NCBI GenBank assembly: GCA_037975125.1
Contig: CM075855.1
Location: 107,725,912-107,789,911, forward strand
Direction of reading: 5' to 3'
DNA: 64,000 bases
Origin: Latrodectus hesperus
Taxonomy: Eukaryota > Arthropoda > Arachnida > Araneae > Theridiidae
Shown: positions 1 through 11,264 of the stretch, one piece after another
Position numbering within the stretch: position 1 is the first letter of the stretch
Layout of the letters: the number at the start of each line of letters is the position of its first letter
Notes under the pieces: model-generated
Told to the model about the DNA's origin: nothing
The model's input: only the letters and a program-made list of their open reading frames with translations
Databases searched by the model: none
Position numbers and translations under genes: made by a program

Positions 1-107
1 ACGTCTTTACAACTACCATCAAACACAGGAATATTATTTAAGAATTCACCAATATTAGGAGTGTCTACTGACACAACACACGGAGCGGTTTGAGTCTCAC
101 TATTCAT
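1..107 (-). CDS. Start of a gag-like ORF, runs off the left edge
   Basis: Reading leftward from the CAT at 105-107, an open frame of 35 codons begins MNSETQTAPC and continues past IGEFLNNIPVFDG to the window edge without a stop. The module 'IPVFDG' near residue 28 resembles the start of the gag domain in many arthropod LTR retrotransposons, where a similar I/V-P-x-F-x-G motif opens the capsid region. That resemblance is from memory of the family, and no other part is visible. The upstream side (108-1294) has LTR-like features on the same strand, which fits a gag start. It could instead be an unrelated host exon. Confidence is limited by the short length. Confidence 0.35.
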   Translation of the reverse strand, partial: MNSETQTAPCVVSVDTPNIGEFLNNIPVFDGSCKD

Positions 108-1294
108 AATTACATTAATTAAAAATATTTACCTTCAAAAAATAATTTACTTTAGCAAATATTAATGTAAATATATGAAATTCATATAAGTATTTACAAC
201 AATTTTCACAACAGTTACAATGTTCCACTTAATATAAAATAAACACAATAAGATTACTGTAAATAACTAAATAAGGAGATGTACCACGTGCAATCTTTTA
301 ATAGTCAGCCATGTTTAAAACTAAGCCAGAATCTTATTCCGTTTTCAGTTTTTCAAAATCCACTTTAAACGGCACCATTTTGTTGTGTAGTAAATTACAT
401 TTATTATAAAACGATCACTTATGATAATTTATATTAAAATAAGGCATTATTTTTTTTTAATATTGCGTTGTGTATTTATTCAAGTCTTTATTTATACCCA
501 GATTCTAACCTGAAAGAACAGAAGCAGAAACTGGCTTTGTTTTAGTAATCAAAACTTCTTTTAATTCACAAAAGAAAATAACACATCTATTTAAAATAAT
601 ATGAATTCAATTATTTGTATTATTTCTTCTATTACAACTTTGCTATTAAAATGATAATTCACTCACGTGGGGTGATTAAGTTACCCTAGATTGCCTGTTC
701 TAGTGAGATTAATTATTAAATAAAGTTACGTAAATGGTGGTACCACACACAAAAAAAAATCTGGCTGGATAATTAAATAAATAAAAAAAACATTCACTTA
801 CATATATAAACAGTCGATGGTATAGGCCGGCCTATTTATAGGGGTTCACAAACCAGGTTGATCACAATAGTCCAGCGTTCTTCTTTAATAGTATGGCAAA
901 CGCCTTGGGTCGACGACAACTTGGATGTAAATGCTGACATTCAGGCATCTCCTAATTTCACAATTTGAGAGGGCTCTTGTTCTTTCAAATCAGCATTTTT
1001 TTTATCAACTTCAACTTTACTTTTCAAAGTCTCCAATAATGCGTCGAACTCCCCAAACCAACCGGGTCTCTTGTTCCGGCGATGTCCTGCAGCTCCTCCG
1101 TCTTTTTTCCTCTCCCCTTCACTTCTCTTCTTCCTCCCCTCGCTTTTCCCTTGCAGGACCGGTTTTCTCCAAGTCCCACGTTAGGGCATTCGACTTCGTC
1201 AAAATGGGGGAAATGGGGTATAGAATTAAATAATAAAAAAAAGGACTTCCAGCCAGAAAAAAAGGGTAGTTTAATTTATAAAAATTATCCAGCC
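108..1294 (-). mobile_element. Probable LTR-retrotransposon 5' region (relic)
   Basis: This stretch is richer in GC around 830-1210 than its surroundings. On the minus strand it holds short broken frames, for example a lysine/glutamate-rich stretch at about 930-1050 ending in a stop, and a TATA-like box at 831-840. The putative gag start at 107 lies downstream on the same strand. I could not define LTR ends, a primer-binding site or a target duplication, so the class is inferred from layout only. Confidence 0.3.
831..840 (-). promoter_or_regulatory. TATA-like box beside a 14-bp palindrome
   Basis: The minus strand reads TATAAATAGG, overlapping the perfect palindrome ATAGGCCGGCCTAT at 821-834. 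Its position upstream of the gag-like start on the same strand suggests an LTR promoter. There is no expression evidence. Confidence 0.22.
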
Positions 1295-1311
1295 AGTGAA
1301 TACAACAGAAG

Positions 1312-1345
1312 CTAAGAGGGTGGCAAGGGACTTTAGTGGACATAC

Positions 1346-1347
<2 letters not shown>
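1312..1347 (+). mobile_element. Terminal-repeat relic of the rosa-like element family
   Basis: The last part (GGCAAGGGACTTTAGTGGAC) matches the terminal inverted repeats of the element at 46423-47664. Only one end is present, and it abuts an (AT)n tract, as the intact copy does. It is a leftover end of a decayed copy. Confidence 0.6.

Positions 1348-1419
<72 letters not shown>
1347..1419. repeat. (TG)n/(TA)n microsatellite
   Basis: A short GT run passes into about 65 bp of TA dinucleotides with one phase slip near 1380. It ends 25 bp before the acceptor of exon A2. Confidence 0.9.
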
Positions 1420-1421
<2 letters not shown>

Positions 1422-1444
1422 TGATTTTATTTTTATTATTACAG

Positions 1445-1562
1445 AATCAAGAGAAGTCAGTATTGCAAAAAATACCCTGTAAATTGCCACAAGCCATCGG
1501 ATATCCATTTTTGCCAGAAACACCCTCATTATTGTGCGCAAAAGAATATATCTGAAGTCAGA
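1445..1562 (+). CDS. DEG/ENaC channel gene A, exon A2 (cysteine-rich post-TM1 segment)
   Basis: This is the first visible exon of gene A, a member of the degenerin/epithelial sodium channel family (trimeric, two-TM, cation channels of the plasma membrane). It is flanked by acceptor ACAG (1441-1444) and donor GTAAGT (1563). One base completes a codon, then 39 codons follow, starting IKRSQYCKKYPVNC and containing FCQKHPHYC near residues 23-31. Paired cysteines directly after TM1 are typical of the extracellular palm/finger start. The exon aligns with exon B2 of gene B (44207), which has the same phases and a matching FC-x4-PHYC pattern. Another frame stays open longer (1349-1555) but has no family support. 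The preceding TM1 exon is not in the window and presumably lies to the left. Confidence 0.75.
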
Positions 1563-2160
1563 GTAAGTGCAGTGCATTAAAAATCATCACGTCTTAAGAG
1601 AAATTCATTTTTTATATGCATTTACATGTTTTCATAATTTGATCATAAATCTTATTTAATAATATATTTTATGAAGTATTTAAAATTTAACAAATGCATT
1701 TCTGAGCCATTTTTCCATATTAATAAAAAATATTTATTTATCAATACCATTCTAGTAGATAATGTATTTAAACTGTCTATCAAGGCCTTATAAAATTAAA
1801 GAAATGTTGAAAGTTCAATGAGATATTGGCAGATATATAGTCACAAAATCGAATAAATTATTTATATCATGATTATTATTTGTATATACTGGTGACAAAT
1901 TATATTTAATTTCAAACACTAATTTTTATTTATTTAATAAAAAGATAGTGTTTTAAAAGTTTGATTAAAAATGTAAGGTTACAGTTTACTAAAAAGTTTC
2001 AACTTAACCAACTGATATGCACTTTAAAATGTAACCATTGGTTAATTTCTGATGAAGGACTATGTCAGTCTTCTAAATCACATAAATTTCGTATTAGTAA
2101 AGCCCTGGTAATCAATGAAGTTCTTGCCTTTATTAATGGCCAAAAATAAAATTGTTTACA
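1563..2160 (+). other. Intron of gene A, AT-rich, nothing recognised
   Basis: Low-complexity AT-rich sequence with no supported ORF or repeat. A 62-codon frame at 1961-2149 has no recognisable motif and is probably chance. Confidence 0.6.
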
Positions 2161-2960
2161 CAAAGTGTAGCCCATTCTTACTCTTCAAAGAAGTTTCCAT
2201 CAGCATCCACCACTTTTTTTCCAAAACGTCTGCACTTGTGTAGTCTTTTTGCAAAAATCTCTAGAGTGTTCGACGCCCACATAAATCCGAGAGTGGGAGT
2301 CGGTCTGTTTCATTGGTGAAAATTTTTTCATGAAGAGAGGATTACCTTCAATTCTGATGTTGGAGAACAATTAATGTTGCAAAGACACTCAATATTGAAA
2401 TCTTTGGTCGTCTTTTATGTATAACGCACGTGACCTTTAGAGAGTTCAGAACGAACCCCAGAGAAAAATCTCTGGAGTTTTCAATGCAAAAAAATCTCTG
2501 ACAAAGCACCAGTTTGCTTCATTGGTGAAACGTTTTTCACAAAGAGAATTAATATCATTTCTGATGCCGCCAAACATGTCTAGTGGTAGCGTGTCTGACT
2601 GCGGATAAGGAGGTCCTGGGTTCGAATCCCGGTTCGGGCATGGATGTACTTTCTCTCTCTATCTATCCTGTCTGTGTCCTTTCCTTGTATGAATGTGGAA
2701 TGAATGGTTGCCTACCCTATAAACGGGTTCCCATGGCATGTGTGTACTGAGGAAGTCGGATTCTACATCAAAATAGGGTTCAATTGGAAAAGGGGAGCAG
2801 CGCACCCCATAATGCCAGCCTGACTGGCACACGACAACAACAACAACAACTTATCATTTCTGATGTCGCCGAGCGATTATTGTTGCACTGCCACCAAAAC
2901 ATGAATTGCTTGGGCGTCTTTTCTAAATGATTCTCGTGACCTTTACAGCAAGTTCTTTAC
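2161..2960 (-). mobile_element. Mariner-type relic with a partly repeated module, interrupted by a SINE
   Basis: On the minus strand, 2160-2225 can be read as a degraded transposase C-terminus (DADGNFFEE followed by a stop), a typical mariner ending. Two related modules follow: one includes 'ttcattggtgaaaattttttca' near 2308, the other a similar string near 2519. The second continues after the inserted SINE at 2852. No TIRs or catalytic motifs were found. Confidence 0.3.
2567..2851 (+). mobile_element. SINE-1 copy a (tRNA-derived, (CAA)n tail)
   Basis: The head has a tRNA-like box A (TGTCTAGTGGTAGCGTG) and a strong box B (GGTTCGAATCC). The body is shared with four other copies in the window, and the 3' end is (CAA)n. 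A 14-bp target duplication TATCATTTCTGATG flanks it at 2553-2566 and 2852-2865, which proves insertion as one unit. Confidence 0.88.
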
Positions 2961-2969
2961 CTCTTGCTT

Positions 2970-4203
<1,234 letters not shown>

Positions 4204-5350
4204 ATTTGTCAATGTGAAAATTAAATGAAATATTCTGTTCCAGTGAATAGCCATTATGCTTGAATAGTCTGAAACACAAAAAAGAATATTTATCGGAATT
4301 AAAGTAGCTTCGGAACACTCCAGTTTAAAATAGCCACGTTTATTGGCTCTTTAAAGTCTATTGTATCTAGGGTTACTTATACAAAAATGGAAGAGGTGTT
4401 CTCTACGGGCAGATTATTGATTAGAAGCTCAGAGTTGATCAACCGAGATAAATGAATGCTGAAAAGGGTAGGCATCCCCGAAAGTAAGGTACCAGTCTAT
4501 GTCGAAAGAAGTAGTGAAAAAGAAGCAGTAGTGAAGGAAGTAAAAGCAGAAAGAAATAGTGATAAATAGTACCGAAAGAGTAAAAGTAAGTTACTAGATT
4601 AAGGCGCAAATAGCCTTTGAAAAGATTACCCGCATTCAGAGAGTATTCCGTATGCATAATAGCCATAAAACTGGTCTGTTCGCTAAAAACAAGAGAAGAG
4701 AAATCTCTTTTTGAAAGTAGTTAGTATCTATACAGAATTCTACAGCAACAGTTTTACAGAAACTAGCAGAATTAGATACAACAGTAATGGAGACAGGCAA
4801 TCTTGTTTTACGAATAATCATTTACAATATTACAGACAACCAGACGTGTATTCGTTTTGCGAATGGTACCAAGTGAATATCCTTTTGACTTGTAAAGTAC
4901 ACCTCATGTTGAACATCAAATTTTATTTTAAACCTCAGATCACAACATAGAAAAATTGTGGAGTTTTGTCGGGAGAAGAATCCATAATTCATTTCCACCA
5001 TCTCGTTTACTACTTGAAATTTATATTATTTTGCAGATGAAATGGCTACAAATCACATTAAATTGTGTGCATGACTTATATTTTCAAATCTCTCGCCAGA
5101 CTTTACATTTTTATAAGTGTTTAGGTGTTCTTATTAATTTTTTCTGTATCTATGCATATATGTGAGATGGATATGCAAACAACTAAATTTTCGCGAGCAT
5201 CTGTTCATGCAGTATCATAATTAAGCTATGAAGTTCAACAACTTTCACTTTTAAAGAGCAACGTCTGCGTACCAGATTCGACTTTGGAAAATGTTTAGAA
5301 AATGGCTGTGTAAGACGTCTGTATTTATAATGTAACATGTAATAGTGTAA
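4204..5350 (+). other. Gene A intron, nothing recognised
   Basis: No supported gene. Frames of 60-80 codons on both strands overlap each other and lack motifs. A purine-rich stretch lies at 4500-4600. Confidence 0.5.
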
Positions 5351-6279
5351 TACGGGGTGATCATAATTAAACTACAAATATAAAAACGCTGTAAAAAAAG
5401 AACCACTGGTTAGAAAGACCTGAAATTTCAGCAGAATGTACTTCAAACAGGGGGATTTTGTTTGGCGTGTGAAAAAAATTAGGAAAAAAGTGGCCAATAG
5501 ATGGCGCTGCACAGGCGGCTGTAGGTTAATTATATGAATTCTGACATGAACGATAATCAATTGTGGCTGTAAGCTGAACGTTAAAACAGTTGTGCTATTG
5601 TAAGTCAGGCAGATGTTGTGGCACTCTTGGTGTAAAGCCTATTCAGAGCGACAAGGTGGTGCCACATCGAATAGGAAAAAATCGGTTTTTAATTGCCCTG
5701 CGGCCAAAAACAGTAGAAAAGCCAACAATAATTCGGTTTTTAATTGTCCTTAGTCTTCTTCAAGAAATTTTCAATATGGTGTCCACCATTTTCTGTAAGG
5801 AGGAGTAAACGTAAAACGGTATTTTCCACAGCAGCTTGGAGTGTATCGGTGCTGATGTTGTTAACGTGCTGAGTAATGCGGCATTTCAAATCCGCTAAGG
5901 TGTCTAGTGGAGCACTGTACACAACATTTTTCAGAAATCTCCAGAGCCAAAAATCACAGGGAGTGATGTCCGGTGATCGTGGTGGCCATGGAGTTGGAAA
6001 ATGTCGGCTGATAATACGGCCATCTCCGAAATGGCGTTGCATCACCATCGACAATTAACGAGAATTAAATTTACTCAGCATTTTATACAAGATGCTAATT
6101 TGCATGTAACCACCTGTGCAGCGCCATCTATAGGCCACTTTTTTTTCCTAATTTTTTTCCCGCGCTAAGCAAAATCCCCCTGTTTGACGTATATTCCGGT
6201 GAAATTTCAGGTCTTTCTGACCAGTGATTCTTTTTTTACAGCGTTATTAAATTTGCAGTTTAATTATGATCACCCTGTA
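5351..6279 (-). mobile_element. Internally deleted Tc1/mariner-superfamily element with about 200-bp TIRs
   Basis: The two ends are inverted copies of each other. Each starts near TACNGGGTGATCATAATTAA and continues through the 'ggcgctgcacagg' block for about 200 bp per side, which is long for this superfamily. Between them, the minus strand keeps only a transposase C-terminus (5740-6054) with WPPRSPDITPCDFWLW, where the final D is the third catalytic residue. The first two catalytic aspartates are gone. It is therefore non-autonomous. The right TIR recurs at the right edge of the window in the inverted arm. Confidence 0.78.
5740..6054 (-). pseudogene. Transposase C-terminal fragment (rosa/maT-like)
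   Basis: Of 104 residues, about 23-42 carry WPPRSPDITPCDFWLWRFLK, the hallmark C-terminal catalytic block. It is followed by a helical tail with LADLKCRI. The N-terminal DNA-binding domain and the earlier acidic residues are absent, so it cannot be catalytic. Confidence 0.7.
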
Positions 6280-6349
6280 TAATATATTATGTATAAGATA
6301 TCTGTATTGAAACTATTGAACTCGTGCTCAATAGTTTTAGCTAACAACT

Positions 6350-6643
6350 ATGAAACGATACCGTATTATTGAACTTCATGAACTGAATTTGTGTTTTCCA
6401 CCGAATGCAAAAGCAACTCTTGTTGGGTCCAATGTAAATTCCATCCAATGATGTGTCACACAGGGATTGAAATAGACCTACGTGCAAGCCCGAAGTGAAA
6501 GCAGTTTTCAAAAGTTCACGTCAGAGCGCATATATTGGCACAGATTTGCCAGTTTAGTGTTCAAAATCCTTTCTCTAACACATGTGACATTTGAAATTGA
6601 TTATTTTCAGAAACAAATGGATCTGTGTCCATCCAAAGCATAG
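6350..6643 (+). pseudogene. Unidentified ORF relic, open in the other arm
   Basis: From the ATG at 6350 the frame matches a continuous 97-codon ORF in arm 2 (63542-63835, minus). Here it is broken by two in-frame stops, in the stretches corresponding to SIQ-LCVTQ and GLN-KTYVQ. I do not recognise the protein. It sits directly upstream of a Tc1 relic and may be a scrambled part of it. Confidence 0.35.
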
Positions 6644-6887
6644 ATAACAGTTTTCATAAAGTACAGCTATGAGCATGGATACCAGAAATAGGTGCACCAT
6701 TGACCTCTCAAAATCAAGCTAGACACCAGAATTGTCTTTCTTCCTGAAACATCGAAAGGTAATGATATTATTCACGGTGGAATCTTGTTTCTACCTGTGA
6801 AGAAATGGTGATAATCGAGTGTTGTAGTGATGACCCGTAGAATTCTGAAAAGTAGTTTATTTCGGCGATCATGAAACTGATTCTACA

Positions 6888-7268
6888 ATGGGTGTCATGA
6901 TTTGGGATGGCATAATGTTTGATTATAGGATGCCTCTGTTTCACGTTGAGGACTGTTTTACTGCGAAACTCTGCGTCCCACAAGTACTAGAACCTTTTGT
7001 TCTACCCTTGCTTCTAGGCGTTCCAAATCTGTATTCCAACAAAACAATACCAAGCCTTGTGCTGCATGGCAAGTTGTTAATAACGTGACTAGATTTGACG
7101 TCTTTTATTGGCCGTCAAACTTCCCAGATCTGAATCTCGTGGGGGAAATGCGGAATTTCATTTGGTTTTGCTAAGTTTACCTCAGAGAATTCATCAATGT
7201 ACTAATTGATAAAATGCCTCGACGGATTGAGGCTTGCTTAGTTACCCAAAACGGGCATATTAGATACT
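6888..7268 (+). pseudogene. Tc1-like transposase relic, C-terminal half
   Basis: The frame opens with MGVMIWDGIMFDY, the degraded counterpart of the Tc1 'GVMVWG' block, and passes QVLEPFVLPLLLGVPNLYS. After a frameshift it continues WPSNFPDLNLVGEMRNF and MPRRIEACLVTQNGHIRY, the Tc1 C-terminal signature. The DNARPH block is lost. The copy in arm 2 is similarly decayed. Confidence 0.7.
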
Positions 7269-7380
7269 GAATGAATTGGTTTATGTGAATTCATTTGACT
7301 ATTTTTTTAATAATTTTTATATCCACTACACAATTATCCCTATCAAAATTATATATATTTCCTCACAGTTTGTCTTATAG

Positions 7381-7463
7381 GTACCACAAAATATCATTGG
7401 CTGGACACTGAAGATTGATGATGTAATGGAACTTACTCATCAACAAAAAGATTTCATCCATAG
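7381..7463 (+). CDS. DEG/ENaC gene A, exon A3
   Basis: The acceptor TTATAG ends at 7380 and the donor is GTAAGA at 7464. The exon has 27 codons plus two bases, starting VPQNIIGWTLKIDDV. The first phase is 0, matching the codon-complete end of exon A2, and the trailing AG is completed by the T that opens exon A4 to give serine. Gene B has an exon of the same phases in the same position (50929-51035). This segment lies in the finger/knuckle region, where sequences vary among paralogues, so the call rests on splice sites, phase chain and preservation in arm 2 (62657-62739, with only V-to-I-type change seen). Confidence 0.68.
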
Positions 7464-7521
7464 GTAAGATTGCAGAATGTTTTTTTTCATTTATGATTCA
7501 ACAGCTGAAATTTCAGTGCGC

Positions 7522-7960
7522 TTAATCTACTTCTTTAATTATTGATGATGATGTCGTGACCATGGAGTAAGCGCAAAAGCCCTTAATGTCCCCGAAGCTG
7601 TCGAAAACAGACCTGGCGATCTCCAAGGCATTATCTGTAAAAAGAAGATCCACAGGATTCTCTATGCTTATATTAAAAAGCTTGGCCAGCACATTGCTGG
7701 ACAGAAAAAGATGTGTTGTAAAACAGTTTGTTGTTATCGGGGCAGTGAGGACAAAGCCTGGTGTAACTCCTTTGACTAGTAGAAATAATTGCAAAATTCA
7801 TGGAAAAAAGTTGTCAGAACCCCAAAGGGATTGTACTTCAGCCTGTTGGTCGGCGGAGAGTATTTTATTTCCTCTCTACCACCCCCAAAGGAAACCAATG
7901 AAGGCATTCACCTATAAGCCACCCGGAAACGCGCTTTCTAGGGGTTAGACCCTCCCCCCT
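7522..7960. other. Unidentified repeat-like segment with short open frames on both strands
   Basis: Both strands stay open for 90-120 codons here (minus 7522-7794; plus 7586-7948), but small indels break both frames in the other arm (62150-62590). That argues against a constrained gene. It is less AT-rich than its surroundings, which suggests a transposon fragment. No motif was recognised. Confidence 0.35.
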
Positions 7961-7969
7961 GAGAGACTT

Positions 7970-8151
7970 TAATTATTCCATTCCTTAAATAGAAATTAAG
8001 CTATATTTTTAAATTTGTTACATAGAACAGATATTTAGTGTATTCTATAAAATTCATTTGTTTTTGTTTATCAATTAAATATTTTACATCTTATTTTAAG
8101 CATGCTCTGTATTTACATTCGTAAAAAAGGTTTATACGTACACACAAACAA

Positions 8152-8187
<36 letters not shown>

Positions 8188-8919
8188 TGAAAAGAACGTT
8201 TTAAGTATTTAGTAAAATGAACATATATTTATGCAATATATTAATCAAATACTTAAGCTGTATTTTGTAGTATTTATTATATATATATTTAGTTTATTCT
8301 AATGCATCAGTTTTAATTCTCTTTGAATTATTTTGTGTCCTAAACTGTAAATATGAGACTTTCATATAGTGTTTAAGTAATCTTCGAAAGAAAATATTCA
8401 TTTGATTAATAAACAGTTTTGTTTCTAAGAAATACAAAGGCAATTTTATGGGAAATGTATTTTAGAAATGTTTTAATTAATACCTCTAATCAATTAATTC
8501 CACAGATTTTCCTAACCAATTATATTTATTATTCTACCAAATGTACCAAAACAATCTCGGCTTAACAAACTGTCCTACATTCAAAGCTAACTCATCAAAT
8601 TACGTTAAAAATAGATAAAAAATATATTAATTTGTCATATTTTCTGAACTTTTAAACACACGATTGGATTATCTTTTAAATTTTTAGCTTATTCATCACA
8701 CAATTATTTACTTTTCCTAATTAAAAGGTATTTAAGTAGAATATATTAAATTATTGTTGAATTATTATTATTGGTGAGTGCATAAATTTATTAAATAACT
8801 TTTTAATGAAATTGTAATCAATTAAATAAATTAATTTTTTTATATACAATATGCAAATTAAACTGACTTGAACAATGTGTGTAGAACTGAATCAAATATA
8901 GCCTCCTTCATTTTTTCAG
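7970..8919 (+). other. Gene A intron with a (CA)n(TA)n microsatellite
   Basis: AT-rich intron. At 8147-8187 a CA run passes into TA repeats. The same locus in arm 2 (61768-61987) is about five times longer. Nothing else was recognised. Confidence 0.6.
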
Positions 8920-9029
8920 TGAAAAGCAATTTAACGGCCCTTTTTTCTTTGAATCCTCACGGCTAACAAACCAACATCTCATTCCTTGTTTTATTCTCAA
9001 TTATCAAGATCCAAAGATTTATAAATGGG
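8920..9029 (+). CDS. DEG/ENaC gene A, exon A4
   Basis: The acceptor TTTTTTCAG ends at 8919 and the donor GTAAGT starts at 9030. One base completes the serine from exon A3, then 36 codons include EKQFNGPFFFESSRL and IPCFILNYQDP, with one base left over. Exon B4 (53261) has the same entry phase and a related I-GPFF...LPCYIL pattern, so the cysteine and the GPFF block are shared by the paralogues. The arm 2 copy at 59388-59497 has the same length (110 bp) and intact splice sites. Confidence 0.75.
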
Positions 9030-9996
9030 GTAAGTTATAAATTGAAAACTAGTCCATATTTAGTTAAGATAACATACATATAATATATTTTATCAAGATT
9101 TCATGAAAATGTTATAAGGTGAGTCACGTTTGGCACTAACTGGGGAATATTTTATATCAATTTCAAACATTTTTTTGAGAGTTTAAAGTGTAGATATGAG
9201 AACTCCATCAGAAGTGGATAATAGTTACTAACAACTCTCCTCTGCTCTTGAAACTCAAAAGAAATACTGGATAAACCAAGAGCAGATGTAAAATGACATC
9301 TTGTTGAAAATCTGAAAAAGGAGTTTGAAAAAAAAATGTTTCAAATATTTCCCAGTTTATGCTTACCATTTTAACTATTCCACATTTTAAAGTGAATGGA
9401 TTTTCAGTCATATGAAAAATAAAAAATTTATTCAGGTCTTCACTTTCTGCTTAAAATTTAAAAAAGTTTTATTATAACTAAATATTCTCAAAATGAGAAA
9501 AAATGTTTTGAACAGCAGTTCACCAATTCATTTCTAATAAATGCTAAGTGAGTAACGTATGAAAAATAATGCATTGCCATGAGTTATTTATTGCCATGAT
9601 TTTGAATTGTATTATGCTTTTTTATAGACAAAGTACTTGATAATTTCTATATACTTAGATGTATTTGTCACTGAATTAAATTTATTTAGTAATGTATTTT
9701 ATGTTTTGGTATAATTTTATACCTTTAGTATTTATAAATTGCACTAGTGTAGTAAAAGTTGCTTCATAAAAAATACAAGGACATAAACGTAGATGTTAAT
9801 TTTTTTTGCATGTAGTATATTATTTTATTTTTTTAGTTCCTTTATGATATTGATGCATATTTTATAAAAATATTAAGATTAACTCAAAATGTGTTTAACA
9901 TAAATCATTCTCAGAGTGTACAATCGAAAACGTAAAATTTTCTTTTGCGGTATACTTCCGTTATAAACTTTCTGTTTTAAGCAAAAATGTAACTAG
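9030..9996 (+). other. Gene A intron, nothing recognised
   Basis: AT-rich, no supported ORF. The part up to about 9829 is conserved in arm 2; the rest is absent there. Confidence 0.6.
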
Positions 9997-11264
9997 TACA
10001 AGAGTCACTTTGAAATTTTTGAAATACAACTAGGTTTTTAAAGTTATACTTACAAAATTTTAGGTGTGTTCAAAGTTGTCTCCTCCAGCATCAATGAACT
10101 TTTGTAGATGAATTTTCCACAGATTAAATGCCTCAAGCCATTCATTTCTTCGAATAGATGAAAAAAAGGCATTTATAGTCACATCAATCTCTTCTTCTGA
10201 ATGAAAACGACGTCCACGTAAGTTCTTTTCGAGATTAAAGAATAACCAAAAGTCGCACATAGCTAGATCAGGTGAATACGGCGGATGCTCGATCACTTTA
10301 ATTTGTTTTTGTTTAAGAAACTCAACTGTTCATCCGGCTGTATGTGAAGATGCATTGTCATGGTGAAGCATGAGTCCCCTAACATTCAGTTCTTGTAGAA
10401 TTTCTGGAAGACATTGAGTGGTATACCAGTTTGCTGTTACTGTCTTCTGTCCTTCCAACTTGATGGCTTTGACCCATCCCGTACTTCTGAAGAAAACGGC
10501 ATACATCACTTTTTTCAGTGCGCGTTGCTTTTTCACCATTGTCGGCGTGGGATCATCTTCAAAGACCCATACTTTGCTTTCTTGACGTGTTGGAACGTCA
10601 AAACACGGTATGTACGTTTCATCACCTGTTACAATTTTAGAAATGATGAGGTGGCCACCATCATTCAGCATATTAAGAGTTTCTTTACTGATTCTGACAC
10701 GCTCCTCTTTTTGATGCTCAGTTAGATAATGGGGAACCCAACGGCAAACTACTTTTTTCATATGTAATTCTTCATGAATGATTTTGTGTATGGCTGCGGA
10801 TCCAATGTTAAGTTCCTTCTGTATCATTTGATAGGTACAGCGATGATCATCCATTAACATTTTTCGTATGGCAGACACATTATCCGGGATGACTGCCGAC
10901 GGCGGCCTTCCTGTGTGTTCTTCATCCTGAAGAAAATGGCGACCTCTTCTAAATTCTCTAAACCATCTGAATACAGTAGCACGAGCTGGAGATTCATCAC
11001 CCAATGCTAATTGCAACCGTTGAACGCATTCTTCTTGATTGAATCCTGCTTTGAAATCGTAGAAAATCATAGCGCGAAAATGTTCTCGCGTCAACTCCAT
11101 TTTCTCTTCTGTTTAAAATTTATTCCACGCTAAACAAGTTGAAGTAAGTCAGTAAAAGATCGTCTTCTGTGTTAAAATACTTTGTACTTTAAAATTAAAC
11201 CGTTATTTTTATTTTGTAAATTCTCGTCTGCGCGTATCTCAAAAATTTCAGAGTAAACCTCGTA
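9997..11264 (-). mobile_element. Mariner (DD34D) element, nearly intact
   Basis: The element is 1,268 bp including flanking TA. The ends are imperfect inverted repeats of about 31 bp sharing the core TGAAATTTTTGA. It encodes one transposase on the minus strand with a single in-frame stop. It lies in the segment missing from arm 2. Confidence 0.88.
10060..11100 (-). pseudogene. Mariner transposase with one in-frame TGA
   Basis: The frame starts at 11100 (MELTREHFRAMIFYDF) and runs 256 codons to a TGA at 10330-10332. It resumes in the same frame as TVEFLKQ...IEHPPYSPDLAMCDFW and ends at 10060, about 346 codons in all, the normal length for mariner. The N-terminal paired helix-turn-helix region spans residues 1-110. 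The catalytic aspartates lie in VTGDE, LHHDN and AMCD, with 34 residues between the last two when the stop is counted (DD34D). The stop sits 9 residues after the second aspartate, where a single CGA-to-TGA change would explain it. No frameshift was seen, so it is a recently disabled cut-and-paste transposase. Confidence 0.9.

Noticed and set aside
1349..1555. 68-codon frame over exon A2
   Set aside because: It starts in the microsatellite. The shifted frame has the paired cysteines, correct splice phase and a paralogue match.
2600..2640. tRNA gene (box A/box B) at SINE-1 copies
   Set aside because: No cloverleaf with paired acceptor stem, and the sequence continues into a SINE body with a (CAA)n tail and TSD.
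7522..7794. 90-codon minus-strand frame with protein-like composition
   Set aside because: The copy in arm 2 has indels that destroy it, and no motif was recognised.
10414..10725. 103-codon plus-strand frame in the mariner
   Set aside because: Antisense shadow of the transposase.
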